Assembly (NCBI GenBank): GCA_037783415.1
Contig: JAZGTN010000006.1
Span: 434,001 to 498,000, forward strand
From: Leptasterias polaris
Lineage: Eukaryota > Echinodermata > Asteroidea > Forcipulatida > Asteriidae
DNA length: 64,000 nt
Reading direction: 5' to 3'
The stretch's first letter is position 1. Each line of letters opens with the position of its first letter. The notes under the pieces were generated by a model that was not told the DNA's origin, made no database searches, and worked only from the letters and a program-made list of their open reading frames with translations. The translations under genes and the position numbers were made by a program. This document shows, piece after piece, positions 33,101 through 42,020 of this stretch.

Positions 33101-33828
33101 ATTTAATAGATGTTAGACTTGCATCTGGGAAAAAGAATTAAACCTCATGTTTTATCATTCAAGCAAATCTAATTCTTTAGCCATACATCCTGGAGTAATA
33201 GTTTTTCACATACAATGGCCACCTTGGAGCAAGGGACTCTATGCGGTGGAGTGTCATGTCCAAGCGGTCTTGTGCACCGGACTCATGTTCTGGTTTTGTT
33301 AGTGTGTGGCTTCAGGTCCTGGTCATGGCACTTGTGTCCTTAAGCATGGCACTTAACCATAGTTGCTTCGTTCTTCAGATGGGATGTATAGCCGTTGGTC
33401 CTGTGGGTTGTGTAATGCACTTGACAAAACCAGTAGACTTTTTCTTAAGGAGGGGCTCCATGGTCAAATTCAGTTTTGTGATGCACTCATTTTGCAATAG
33501 AGTCCTCATGATTTTTGATTTTTCTTCTTCTTTTCGTTAGATCAAGTTCTTCAAGTATGCCAAGATTGCTGAGGACCACTACCACTTCATTGCGACAAAT
33601 CAGTCCGGTACCATCGCAATGCTGGACCTACTGCTAGCAAAGGCAAAGAGGAGAGGAGTCGAACAGGATGCGAGACCAGAGGTCGCTTCAATGAATCCGA
33701 TTTCGGAGGTTAGTCCGTATAAACCTGAAGTTATAAAGGAATCTTCAAACGGCACACAGACCAACGGGAGCGTGACTGGGGAAGGTAAAGTAAAGAAGAA
33801 AATGTCGAAGATTTGTACAGCTATCTAG
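21048..33828 (+). CDS. DUF4062-NACHT-WD40 protein, NWD1/NWD2-like, 12 coding exons, complete
   Basis: Exons: 21048-21165, 22338-22540, 22982-23336, 23953-24097, 25030-25326, 26067-26304, 26572-27346, 28274-29985, 31020-31562, 31746-31987, 32728-32875, 33541-33828. They sum to 5064 nt (1687 residues plus stop) with every phase consistent. An in-frame TGA at 21036 lies just before the ATG. Residues about 29-107 form a DUF4062-like domain (VVRVFLSSTFTDT, then VVDMRWGV). The NACHT-type ATPase shows Walker A GVSGSGKTS near 401-409 and Walker B LLLIFDSVDQ near 490-499. From about residue 830 there are at least ten WD-like units ending in phrases such as IKVWSL, LKVWSLEDGS, VKMWIP and IKAWSL. The length fits NWD1/NWD2 (roughly 1560-1740 residues in mammals). 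These STAND NTPases are thought to act as nucleotide-switched scaffolds; function here is inference. The two vertebrate paralogues cannot be separated by eye, so no symbol is given. Confidence 0.93.
21237..21440. repeat. Diverged interspersed repeat shared with 63770-63940
   Basis: Both have CACRCGCAGTGACT, CTTTGGGAGT or TTTTGGGAGT, ACACTTC/TACACTAC and GACGWC...GTTGAATC/GTGAATTG in the same order. Includes a 21-bp tandem repeat at 21331-21379. It lies at the start of NWD intron 1. Confidence 0.5.
21331..21380. repeat. 21-bp tandem repeat
   Basis: ATGGGACATGGTTTAACACC + C twice (21331 and 21352), and a third partial copy at 21373. Confidence 0.9.
21740..22030 (+). mobile_element. SINE family A, strongly diverged (NWD intron 1)
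   Basis: Shares AGACACTTGACCATTATTGC, GTGTTGTGTAATGTACAT, GCCCCAGTGTT and GCAGCACCTTGTAAACC with the better copies. Confidence 0.6.
22338..22540 (+). CDS. NWD-like gene exon 2 (DUF4062 core)
   Basis: Acceptor CTTTTTAG, donor GTGAGT. It encodes INERNRLLKDVFPDIQKYC, FEVVDMRWGV and a CIKEIETCKRL segment, ending in phase 0 at PHFV. Confidence 0.94.
22982..23336 (+). CDS. NWD-like gene exon 3
   Basis: It begins GFLGNKYGYRPLP, which continues PHFV from exon 2. The acceptor CCCTGAAG has a poor pyrimidine tract just before the AG, with a T-rich stretch further up. Donor GTAAGT, phase 1. Confidence 0.9.
23547..23920. repeat. (AATC)n plus an unclassified repeat in NWD intron 3
   Basis: An (AATC)~6 run at 23549-23571 precedes TTTTTTACAGCGCCATCATT, CCGAGGCGCTTAG and ATTCCACAGCTTTGGTGC. 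It looks like retroelement 3' DNA, but I cannot name the family. Confidence 0.4.
23953..24097 (+). CDS. NWD-like gene exon 4
   Basis: Acceptor TTGTTGCAG, donor GTCAGT, phase 1 to phase 2. It encodes VTETEIRQGLKDAS and a segment with CLFFVRDLQGI. Confidence 0.92.
24263..24316. repeat. 20-bp tandem repeat
   Basis: AAACCATCCGCTTCCCTTAT at 24263 and 24283, with a partial third unit at 24303; in NWD intron 4. Confidence 0.93.
24430..24870 (-). pseudogene. LINE 3' end (same family as 13.8 kb) in NWD intron 4
   Basis: The minus-strand frame at 24856-24470 contains RSVASLGLFHIYF, HPYTLALLRCRT and SFIPCTASLWNSLP, close to the 13784-14110 copy. The start of the frame (to about residue 40) is unrelated sequence. 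GAGAAAGACTC and GGTTGAAACGTC just left at 24440-24472 are a phrase often seen next to Penelope-like or LINE ends; that link is from memory and weak. Confidence 0.8.
25030..25326 (+). CDS. NWD-like gene exon 5
   Basis: Acceptor CCTGAAACAG, donor GTAAGA. It reads SIDEEARASLENLKTKYLP and later LYEEVLHHAKFCDTKC. This linker region precedes the NACHT module. Confidence 0.92.
25560..25990. repeat. Diverged interspersed repeat in NWD intron 5
   Basis: CATAAAAACTTACTTGGTAA at 25605 recalls the AGGCACTG MITE. TGACAGTTATTTGC, ACTAGACACTG, CATGTGACTTTTATTG and ATAAATCAGCATTA recur in reverse at 50340-50530. Confidence 0.5.
26067..26304 (+). CDS. NWD-like gene exon 6 (Walker A)
   Basis: Acceptor ACCTACAG, donor GTAATA. 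It encodes VFHGREDLM followed by the P-loop HGVSGSGKTS, with the catalytic Lys near residue 407. Confidence 0.95.
26572..27346 (+). CDS. NWD-like gene exon 7 (Walker B and NACHT C-terminal half)
   Basis: Acceptor TTGTTTACAG, donor GTAAAA. It encodes LLLIFDSVDQLS (Walker B, Asp near residue 496), a PPHVQVVVSML sensor-like strand, and the helical region downstream of the ATPase core. Confidence 0.95.
27680..27858 (-). mobile_element. SINE family A, minus strand (NWD intron 7)
   Basis: GCTTTACGTCCCATCC, GTTGCTTAAGGACACAAGTG, GACCGGGACTCGAACCC, CTTGAGTCCAGTGTGCTTGA and CCGCTTGGCCATGAC: reverse complement of the tRNA-like head with an intact B box. Confidence 0.85.
28274..29985 (+). CDS. NWD-like gene exon 8 (helical region and first WD repeats)
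   Basis: The largest exon, 1712 nt. Acceptor GTTCAAAG, donor GTAAAC. The start completes the helical region (HRQFIEAAGDRYL, HHLAEAG). WD-like units follow, for example LLSVCSEGKFRVWCL, LVTGSSDGQIKVWSL, LVTGSKDDTLKVWSL and LSACNDKTVKMW. Confidence 0.95.
31020..31562 (+). CDS. NWD-like gene exon 9 (WD repeats)
   Basis: Acceptor TTTTTTCAG, donor GTGCTT. WD-like units include GVSGSKDKLTKFWNL and LSASKAAGEIKAWDS. Confidence 0.93.
31746..31987 (+). CDS. NWD-like gene exon 10 (WD repeats)
   Basis: Acceptor GATATTTTAG. It reads VYSMEVSPNFKFLATGSN and GTVKVWSL. The donor at 31988 is GTCTGG, a poor match to GTRAGT, but it is the only choice that restores frame into exon 11; the unspliced reading reaches TAA within 16 codons. 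Confidence 0.87.
32728..32875 (+). CDS. NWD-like gene exon 11 (WD repeat)
   Basis: Acceptor ATGTTATAG, donor GTTAGT. It encodes IGHTHAVMSVSITPNNNY and SSSRDCTIKAWSL, a textbook WD unit. Confidence 0.93.
32885..33165 (-). mobile_element. SINE family B, minus strand (NWD intron 11)
   Basis: GGGATTCGAACCC (B box, reverse), ATAGACCACCGAGATTGCCC (A-box side), GCTAGAGGCAGTTAGAATCC, and ATTTAATAGATGTTAGACTT at the far side. Confidence 0.8.
33250..33450 (+). mobile_element. SINE family A, 5' half (NWD intron 11)
   Basis: GTCATGTCCAAGCGGTCTTG (tRNA-like head), TTCAGGTCCTGGTC (decayed B box), CTTCAGATGGGATGTATAGC and GTTGTGTAATGCACTTGAC. Truncated 3'. Confidence 0.75.
33455..33525. repeat. Fragment of the foldback family seen at 60.1 kb
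   Basis: GGTCAAATTCAGTTTTGTGA and TGCACTCATTTTGCAATAG; a longer relative is at 38235-38430. Confidence 0.55.
33541..33828 (+). CDS. NWD-like gene exon 12 (terminal)
   Basis: Acceptor TTTTCGTTAG. The last WD-like strands (FIATNQSGTIAMLDL) are followed by a polar, low-complexity tail rich in Lys and Ser, ending at TAG 33826-33828. Confidence 0.93.
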   Translation: MKFFKYAKIAEDHYHFIATNQSGTIAMLDLLLAKAKRRGVEQDARPEVASMNPISEVSPYKPEVIKESSNGTQTNGSVTGEGKVKKKMSKICTAI

Positions 33829-34894
33829 AAGCACATGTAGGGTGAGGGCGCATGTCATTGTCACCTAACGATGACACTGCATAATCTCGTCAGGAGAAGA
33901 GAGTTTCAGTGCCGGGATATGTGAGCCTGTCATGTGAGCCTAAGTAAGGATGGGTATTTGTCATATAAATAGAACACAGAGAATGCTGACCTTAACAGAC
34001 TGTGCAAGTCTTGTGCTTATTGTTTTAGTTCCTTCATGAGTTGCCACGATAATCAACAAAACAACATTTCTGACTAACAATTTCCCATACAGCTAATGCG
34101 CACTCAAATTGACTTAAACAGTATGCGCAAAATACTCGCATTTCTATCTCCAAGTTCTATAATTCTTTGGTATTTTTCAAGTCAAACTAGATAGAAAGCA
34201 AGGACAACAAGCTACATTGTAAATCACTGATATAGTTGCTGAAATTTAGGTGAATAGGCAAGATGTAAAACACCTATGTTTCGACACCCCTATTGTGTTT
34301 TCCTAATTCTAATCCTGACCCTAACCCTAAACCTATGTTCTTATTCTTATTCTTATTCTTTATTTGGCCATTAAACAAACAGACAGTATGTAAAATGGAT
34401 ATATAAAAACAAAAGTAAACAAAAGTAAAAACAAAGCAAGACAAACCGTAAGGGCAAAACTAAATTACAAAACAACCGTAATGTGATGGCCAGGATCAAC
34501 AAAAGTATAATAAAACACTGTAGCTCAAAAGCCTGTTAATCCAGTCACATAGGGAGGCACAAACACTAAATAAAATACTCTCTTTGGAAAAATAAAAATA
34601 ATTTAGAATAAATATATATAATCTGCATACACAAAGCACAACTTAAAATAACAAAAACAATGATAACCTTAATCGTGATCCTAACCCTGGCATATAGATT
34701 ATGAGGGGTTATCGGAATATGAGGTTGTCAGAACACAGAGGTGTCGGAAGAGAGTAGTCATTAGTGCATTGCAATCATGGTCAACCCTGCTCTCTGCCTC
34801 TGTGAATAGCGTTTCTTGGGATATACCTTACATGGACGTTGTTTGCAGAGAGAAGATTATTTTTAATAGATGTTATTTTTGCATCATTTGCCTT

Positions 34895-34975
34895 TGGATT
34901 TTTTTTTCACAGAACTCTGGTAAGTACTGAGTATACAGTGCTTAACACACATCGGTGTAAGCGTAAAAAACAAAT
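34895..34975 (+). repeat. SINE family B 3' fragment
   Basis: CACAGAACTCTGGTAAGTAC, AGTATACAGTGCTTAACAC and ACATCGGTGTAAG. Confidence 0.75.
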
Positions 34976-35107
34976 AATGAGATTATTTTTGTGTAAAACA
35001 ATTTTTTTAAATGTAATGGTTGACATATTATGCATAGAAATATATTTTATGAAAGTGATGTTTACATTTTTTAACTACTGTAAATATTTAACTGCATGTT
35101 TATATTA

Positions 35108-35545
35108 GTGTCGTGGCCGAGCGGATAAGAGCACCGGACTCGAGCTCTGGTGTTTCTGTTCAGCAGAGTGTGGGTTCGAGTCCCGGTCGTGACACTTGTG
35201 TCCTTATTAAGCAAGACACTTAACCATTATTGCTTCGTCCTTCGGATGGGACGTAAAGCCGTTGGTCCCGTGTGTTGTGTAATGCACGTAAAGAACCCAG
35301 TGCACTTATCGAAAAGAGAAGGGGTTTGCCCCGGTGTTCCTGGTTTGATCGGCTGCATATTGCGCCACAGCACCTTGTAAACCATTACATGGTGCTATGT
35401 AAAGAAATAGGCCTCAAAATTCAAAAAGTAGCTCCACATATATACCTTGCAGGAAAATATTGACTGTTGAAGCGCCTTGAGCGTCACTGAGTGACGGATA
35501 TGAGCGCTATATAAGAAGCCATTATTATTATTATTATTATTAATA
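35108..35545 (+). mobile_element. SINE family A, best-preserved full copy
   Basis: GTCGTGGCCGAGCGGATAAG is a near-perfect tRNA 5' end with A box; GGGTTCGAGTCCCGGTC is a perfect B box; CTTCGGATGGGACGTAAAGC and GCACCTTGTAAACCATTACA follow; GAGCGCTATATAAGAAGCC and (ATT)n close it. About 440 bp. The tRNA part is most like a class II (Leu/Ser) tRNA; no full cloverleaf is claimed and it is not a tRNA gene. Confidence 0.9.
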
Positions 35546-35652
35546 TTATTATTACTATATACAGGGTAATATCTGAACTGAGTGGCTTTGGCTTCAGAAC
35601 AGACCAAAAGCAATAGTTGCTACCAAAGCCATAGGCCACCAAAACAATTTGG

Positions 35653-36090
35653 TATGTTGGTGTAACCCGACCGACCCTTTAAAAAAACGGCCTACGCTGG
35701 ATATATATTTTTTTTTCAAGGGAAGAACTTGAATAATTAAAGTGTATAGAAATCAGTAAAAATTCATTTGAAACCATTTCTGACTGTTTCTCTTCAATTG
35801 TATGGCGATAGCGTCAATGGGACTTTTGAGTGCACAATGTTTTGCACAACATGCAGAAGATCAGCGCTGGCCGATACTTTAGTATATGTGTAGTCTCGTT
35901 CAACCAGTCTGCAACAAGTGTTTAGATGATGGGAAAGATTTCCCCAAATTCTAGGCCATTTAAATGCTGAAAGGTAAATATTGCTGGAATGACCTTTTCT
36001 ATGCAGTAGGCTTTACCTAGACTAAAAAATATAAAAAATAAAATAAAACTACCTACCTACCCTATTTTTCTGGCCCGTTACGCCAATATA
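35653..36090. mobile_element. ATGTTGGCGTAAC TIR element, short copy
   Basis: Ends ATGTTGGTGTAACCCGACC and TTTCTGGCCCGTTACGCCAA. Shares termini and a GTGCACAATGTTTTGCACAA core with the longer copy at 59160-60035, in the opposite orientation. Confidence 0.7.
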
Positions 36091-36369
36091 ACCAACAAAA
36101 TTAAGCCTTATTCTAACGCTGCCTTATAACGTGCCTTAACAGGGAATACCCCTAAGGTTATCATAATGTGAATTGTGCAGAAATTAGTTAAGTTTTTTAA
36201 CAAAATTAGTTTTACTGTATATGTACAGAGTCTGTGATAGGTTTGTATTTAACGAAAAGTGTCTTTAGATGCATAGTATTAGAGCATGTGTGCTGAAGCA
36301 AGTAAAGTATTTACAAATATTTTAAGTTTTAAGATATAATGCATGAGATTTGAGTGGTCAACAAGTGGG

Positions 36370-36470
36370 TTTTTTTTTTTTTTGTTTTTTTTTGTTTTTT
36401 TGGGCAAGTTCGCCACAAACAAGGATAAAAGCTACCCTTGGTAAGGGGCTATAAGAAGAAAAATTACTTG
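36370..36470 (-). repeat. LINE 3' tail with T run
   Basis: The T run followed by GCAAGTTCGCCACAAACAAGG and CCTTGGTAAGGGGCTATAAG matches the 3' end of the 13.7-kb LINE remnant; the coding part is absent. Confidence 0.75.
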
Positions 36471-36561
36471 TATCTTATTTCAACATGAAGGAATATTGAT
36501 CCTTTTTTATGCAAAACCACAAATCTTTCAGTTTTAGTTCCTCAATTACTAATACTTAGTC

Positions 36562-36702
36562 TATGGACCCAAACTCTGGAATAAACTTCCAAATCACATC
36601 AGGGACGCAACATCTTTCAACACATTTAAGACACTTCTGAAAGCCCTCTTGTTTCAGTCGGCCTGCCATCAATCACTTATTTGTTTCTTCAGGCGCCTTT
36701 GA
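36562..36702 (+). pseudogene. LINE C-terminal fragment, plus strand
   Basis: The frame reads YGPKLWNKLPNHIRDATSF, NTFKTLLKALLFQSACHQS and a TGA at 36700. The LWN-LP-IR-A-S-FK-LLK pattern is typical of CR1/L2-like polymerase tails. A different family from the one at 13.8 kb. Confidence 0.75.
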
Positions 36703-36954
36703 CTCTGAGCAAACCCCAAAGTCAGGTGGGGGGGGGAGCTTATGTCATCCTGCAGGTACTAGGTGAGAAGAACATGCCACTTATCTAAACAATGATGTTT
36801 AAGTTGAGCAGAACAGTGTTGGTAATTCGCAGTATTTTTTACCACTTGTGAGAGCGAGTTTGAAACAAATTTACATGACACAAAATAAGTAAATCATTAT
36901 TTGTTTTTAGCTGTTCCGACATAGATGGTTTTTATTGTCATTGATTAGCTAACA

Positions 36955-37045
36955 ACTATGGCCCTTATTTGACCTTTCTTCCGGCCCAAATAAGAAATTC
37001 AAATTTTAAAAAGTCACAATTCCTGAACCAAGTGGGGTGAGGGTA
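36955..37045. repeat. Isolated unit of the 9.4-10.8 kb periodic element
   Basis: ATTTGACCTTTCTTCCGGCC, AAATAAGAAATTC and AATTCCTGAACCAAG follow the same order as one internal unit there. Confidence 0.6.
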
Positions 37046-38234
37046 CGTAATAGGGTCCTATAGCACATGATTCAGTTAGAATGAAGGTAAAAGTTAAGGG
37101 TCAGATTCAGGATCAGGTTTAAAATCAGTTTTAGAGTCAGCATCAGAATGAAGATCAGTTTTAGGTTTTTAGACACACTTAAAGTCACAATAAGGGCTCG
37201 GCAAAGGTGATAGGTCTTCTATCTCAAAGTCAGGCTCACTTTAAAGGTATGGAGCGCTTAATCAAAGTAAATCGACATGGAACAGCTTTGTGTTTGTTCA
37301 CAAACATCTAATGTCTAGTTTTTCATTGTTGTTATTATTACTGTATATGTCATCTTGACAGACCTCATCTGTCAGTTTCAAATTGTGTTGAAGTTTTGGG
37401 AGCTGTATGACTGCTCATACTCGGTGATATTTGACCCTGTAATGGTCTATGAAGAATATACAAAAATTGAAACAATGTTTTTAAAAAATAACCTGTAATT
37501 CCTGGGGCAAATCGCAATCATACAAATTGACCAGATAATAGTTGAGGATTATTGTTCCATGAACCCATGTGGTACAGGCTGATTGATTGGAGATTTAACC
37601 AGCTGTAATCCAGTAAGCTTGGATAATTTCTAAACTTGAATGGGTTCTGTACTTACTCTCCAGACAAAAACTAAGGTTCCAATTTGAGCTCTTTGGCTAA
37701 TGGGTGATTTTCATCATGGCCAACGATCAACAAATCCGTTTTGGGCTCGGAAACTGTGGTTATTGCTTTTTCAATTTATTGCAAAATGTAACAGTGTCTG
37801 CTTAATTGTGAAGAAAACCATCAAAGAAACTGTATTCAAAATGCTGTAAATTCTCAGCTTTGTTGTATTCAGAAAAAGAGACAGACATTTTGTTCAAAAG
37901 ATAGTCTTGATATTTTAGTTTGGACATAATTATGAACAATATAACTACCTTTTCACAATCTCTCACTTTCATAATTATTTTCTAATGTATTTTGTACATG
38001 TTTTCAATCAATTGCCTGCTAAACATTCCAAAGCCTTAAAGAAAATACCGGCAACTAAAACTTGTGCCTTTTCTTTTTGCCTGCTGAACTATATTGTGTT
38101 AGATTTTTATTTTTGTATTAATCTTAGTATTTGGATGGCGTGAGTATATTACTTCATGTGGGTGTTGCCATGGTTATGTATGATAAATTGTCCTTTAATC
38201 TTTTTCTGACTTAAATCCTTTCTCTATGCTTAAA

Positions 38235-38430
38235 CCAAGGTCAAATTCAGTTTTGCGATCCACTCATTTTCCAATGATAGATAATGTCCTTATGAAAGTG
38301 GGGACAAACTTAGAAGTCTCTAACCTCACATTAAACGGTGCAAAATGCCCTGTTTGATACCCTTCAAGTGCAATTTTTTGTCAAAATTCAAAAAACAAAT
38401 TTGACATTGAGGCCCCTCTGTAACTTTTTG
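38235..38430. repeat. Foldback-family copy (diverged)
   Basis: AAATTCAGTTTTGCGATCC, CTCATTTTCCAATGATAG, AAGTCTCTAACCTCA, then ATTTGACATTGAGGCCCC. Compare 60077-60440. Confidence 0.6.
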
Positions 38431-39317
38431 AAATGAAAACTTTGAATGGTGTTTTCCAGTTTTGGAAATGTACGGAGTCCCAGGAATGCCTTACCACATA
38501 GCTATTAGATGAGATCATAATTATATCTTGCCAAGTTGACATATTTTTATGGAATAAGTCTACTTATCTCGATATGTTATTTCGCCAAGACAACCTGTTT
38601 ATATTTATTATCTTTTTTATTTAATTTCATTACCCTTTTAATCTCACTCTGTTTGTACAGTGCCTTAGAGCATTTTTCTTAAATAGATTTTGTACCATAC
38701 AAATGATTATTATTATTATTACTTTTTTGATTATTATTGAAACTAAGAAGATGACTTGTCATGTCACAATAATGCTTTTGTTACAAATGGGTGGTGTTTT
38801 CCTGAAATAACCAATGTGCCGAGGGTCTTTTCTACAAGTATTTTTTTACCATCCTAGTGTTATTGTAGTTTTGACAAATTCAATCTGATAATGTTTATTT
38901 TTCTTTGTGTCCTTTTATTGTGTTGAATATGTTTAGTTTTTTACCAGAGGTATATTTTTGTATTAATCCTTAACTTTGTAAATGGTCTTTCAAAGCTCAC
39001 AAAAGAAATCATTGCAGCACAAGTAATCACAGTTTTTAAAGAAAGTGTAGTTTTCACAAAAAGTGTCTCCGGGGTGAGGGTGGTGACAAATAACTAGCAG
39101 AAAAAGATCAAAAATCGCCTTTAAATCACAATGATGTAAACAGTTTGGTATTGTGTACAGTTGTTTTTACAATACTGATCTATTCAAAAAGCTTTTGAAT
39201 AGACGTGTCCAGGGTGTGTACAATCAACACAGACATGCAAATTTGATTCATTTCATCTTTCATCAATGTTTGTTCGTCTACCTGTTCGTCAAAGACCTCC
39301 CCATAAACCTCCATTTG

Positions 39318-39358
39318 CCTCTCTCCCTCTCTCTCCCTCTCTCTCCCTCTCTCTCCAG
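39318..39358. repeat. (CTCTCC)n-type pyrimidine repeat
   Basis: CTCTCCCT and CTCTCTCC phrases repeat for about 40 bp; frames crossing it are low complexity. Confidence 0.9.
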
Positions 39359-40139
39359 CCACTGTGGTCCATGTATCCGTGCCATGTGTGCTGTTATGTC
39401 ATCTGTCAATCTTCTTTATTTGCCGTCTTCTCTGTCTCTTGCCTGTTCTAGGCTCACATTCTGTCATTCGTCTAGTCAACATGTTGCCTTGGACCCCTGA
39501 CACATGGCCTGCCCATCTTCGTTTGATCTCCTGTATCATTTCAATGATGTACCGGACTTTTGTTTTCGCTCATACTTTCTTATGGTAACTTTATTCCATA
39601 CTGTTAAATGTACCTTTTTCTGTTTTTTCTCAGTGGCTATCTGTGTTGTTCTCAATTTGTTATTTAACTCATTTGATGTAGTCCAAGTTTCTACACAATC
39701 GATGGAAAATGTTCAATGTTCGTTATTTGTTTCATGGTGCAGAGTATTTTGGCACGTGGACACTTTTTTTAGACACGTTCCACACAATACATTTTCTTGA
39801 CAGGAAAAGTCACTGAGCAAAAAATATCTCTCCTTGAAAAGAGTTTTGGTTTTTGATAAGAAACAATATGGTAATTATAGTTTCTGAACATTTCTTTTTC
39901 CTTAAGGAGAGAAGATATTTTTGAACCTCTAAACATTCCTTTGAGTACAACTTAACTTGCAAAAGAATCAAATTTTATTCATATTTTCCTTTCCATTGAA
40001 CGTTCCATTACTATTTAAAGACTTTTCGTGTGGTAAGAACTATTTTTCTATACCTTTTGTTTTTTGTCTTTGTATACTTTGAGTAATTTGTAATCTTTTT
40101 GGTTACTCTCTCTGTTTTTTGTTTTTGTTTGGTTTTTAT

Positions 40140-40218
40140 GCGCCTCGGAATAAGTTTAGTCTTAGATAGATGGCGCTTTACAAGTTTTAATTATTATTAT
40201 TATTATTATTATTATTAT
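40140..40218 (+). repeat. Retroelement tail with (ATT)n
   Basis: GCGCCTCGGAATAAG, ATGGCGCTTTACAAG and ATTATTATTATT: a typical 3' end plus microsatellite. Confidence 0.7.
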
Positions 40219-41545
40219 ACTTTGAGTATACCTTGAACACTGAGTATACTTTGGGTGAATTTTGAGTGTTCTTTCAAGTATAAGTGTGCAATTTTGAAGG
40301 CAAGTTTGTTATTTCACTACTAAAGTGCTAAACATATAGTTTGTAATTGCGTGTTCATTCAAATCTTGTAGTTTTAAATCAGATAATTATAAAGCTTTTC
40401 TCTACTTTGACTGAATACCAGGCGTGTGATTTATTCCAGAATTTCTCGAAATTTCAGGAGTTTTCGATAGTCTACCGACTTCAGATTTTTTTGAAAGAGG
40501 TTGCCGCCACAGAGATCAACAACTTTGCCCTTGTTGTGACCAAACCTTCAGATATCTTGTAAAATAATAAATGATGTATAAGAGTCTGTAGATTTCTACA
40601 ACTGAATATTTTGAAATTCTAGTGGCTTTATCTCCACACAAAGAGGGAACTTTGATCCATTTTCAGGATTTTGCATTTTCATAGAAATCTCATCCATGGT
40701 TTACAGATTGATTTTTTTTTTCAGGGGGGAGTAGTACTAGTTTGAACTTGACAATCTGTGAGCTCTCAGATTGAAATGTTTTTTCCTAATGATTACTAAT
40801 AAGCTTATGATGTCTATAACCATGGAGGTAGCTACTTCCATGCTATCTAATTAACCCAGATGGTTTGATTGCATGTGGCGCCACTGGTCTTGTCTCGATA
40901 AGTATTAGATCAAATGTGTTGTAGAGAAGCATAAGTGGTAAGTTTGTGTTGTATTTATTATTTAATAAAGCAATATTATCATAATGCATTGTAAATGAAC
41001 TAGAAGTGTCTTATTTGAAATAAAGATCATATCACTTGACTTTTCTTTTCCTTTGTGTGGGTCTGTTTGTACCTCATAATGTTTGTTATTTATAGACTGA
41101 GAGTAATTGAGCATTCTCTTCTATTTCTGTGAACAAGTGAAACAAAAAGTGTTGGACAAAAGTCGTATTCAAGGCAATTTACAGTGTTTGTCCGAGTTGG
41201 CCAATTGCCATTGCATGGTAATTTTCTTTGTTTATCGATAAACAATAAACAACCCAAGGGAAATTCAAGATGTATATACGCTTTACAAGGAACTAAAATA
41301 ATGGATTTGTTAATTTTGTGTGTGTATTTGTCTATGATAAAGAAACTAAATAGATAAGATATATGATGACTTGTAAGTAACCACACCTGTCAAAATATCG
41401 TTTCAAGTGGGAATTTCATATTGTGGACTGATTGAGTTGTTAGGCCTACTGTTATATTTTGCCAACTTTCACCATCATAACCAATGCTTGAACGTAACGT
41501 TGTTACCGTCGTCAGAAAGATAAATGCAAACTTCTCATTTGACAG

Positions 41546-41730
41546 GGCCCAATTTTGTATAAAATATTATAAATGTAGCTCAGCACAACCAACTATGCTT
41601 ACCAGAATGAGGTTACCAGCCAAAATACTATGTTACAAGGACCAGTTGCGGGTGGTGTCCTGCTAATTATTGCTGAGCAGAAAGGCGTTGGGCAATATTT
41701 GCTGCTTAAGCAACTCTATGAAATTAAGCC
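41546..41730. mobile_element. GGCCCAAT MITE, copy d
   Basis: 185 bp, left GGCCCAATTTTGTATAAAA, right AACTCTATGAAATTAAGCC. CAG flanks it at 41543-41545 and 41731-41733. The interior has CTTACCAGAATGAGGTTACC and TGCTTAAGC. Confidence 0.88.
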
Positions 41731-41733
41731 CAG

Positions 41734-41919
41734 GGCCCAATTTCAGCTGCCTAAGCACAAAAAGTAGCTAAGCACAACAAAATGTCGCTTACCAGAATAA
41801 GGTTACCAGCCAAACTACCATGTCTCATGTACAATTTGTGACTGTATCCTGCTCATTGCTGCTAAGCAGGCAATTGTTAAGCAATATTTTCTGCTTAAGC
41901 AGCTCTTTGAAATTGGGCC
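41734..41919. mobile_element. GGCCCAAT MITE, copy e, abutting copy d
   Basis: 186 bp, left GGCCCAATTTCAGCTGCC, right AGCTCTTTGAAATTGGGCC. CAG on the left (41731-41733) is shared with copy d; CAG on the right is 41920-41922. Interior CTTACCAGAATAAGGTTACC aligns with copy d in the same orientation. Confidence 0.9.
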
Positions 41920-41924
41920 CAGGT

Positions 41925-42020
41925 TGTGAGCGTGTAAGGCCAAAATTCATGGCTCCTCCACAGAATTACATTGACCGCGAATGCGGCGGAGTCACGCGGT
42001 AAGCAGCGCCCATAAGAGTA
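41925..42020. repeat. Possible MITE-related GC-rich fragment
   Basis: AAATTCATGGC, GACCGCGAATGCGGC and CACGCGGTAAGCAGCGCCC recall the GCGCAGAATTCGGCAGTAAG part of the 12600-12838 MITE. ATG plus a GTAAGC donor makes it look like an exon, but the repeat explanation is simpler. Confidence 0.4.

Noticed and set aside
35108..35195. Possible tRNA gene
   Set aside because: A and B boxes are good, but the sequence continues into a SINE body repeated elsewhere; the tRNA-like part is a retroposon head.
39153..39800. Overlapping hydrophobic frames on both strands
   Set aside because: They run across a pyrimidine repeat and T-rich DNA; composition explains them.
41942..42001. ATG exon-like stretch ending at a GTAAGC donor
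   Set aside because: The GC-rich words match the interior of the 12600-12838 MITE, and it directly follows another MITE copy.
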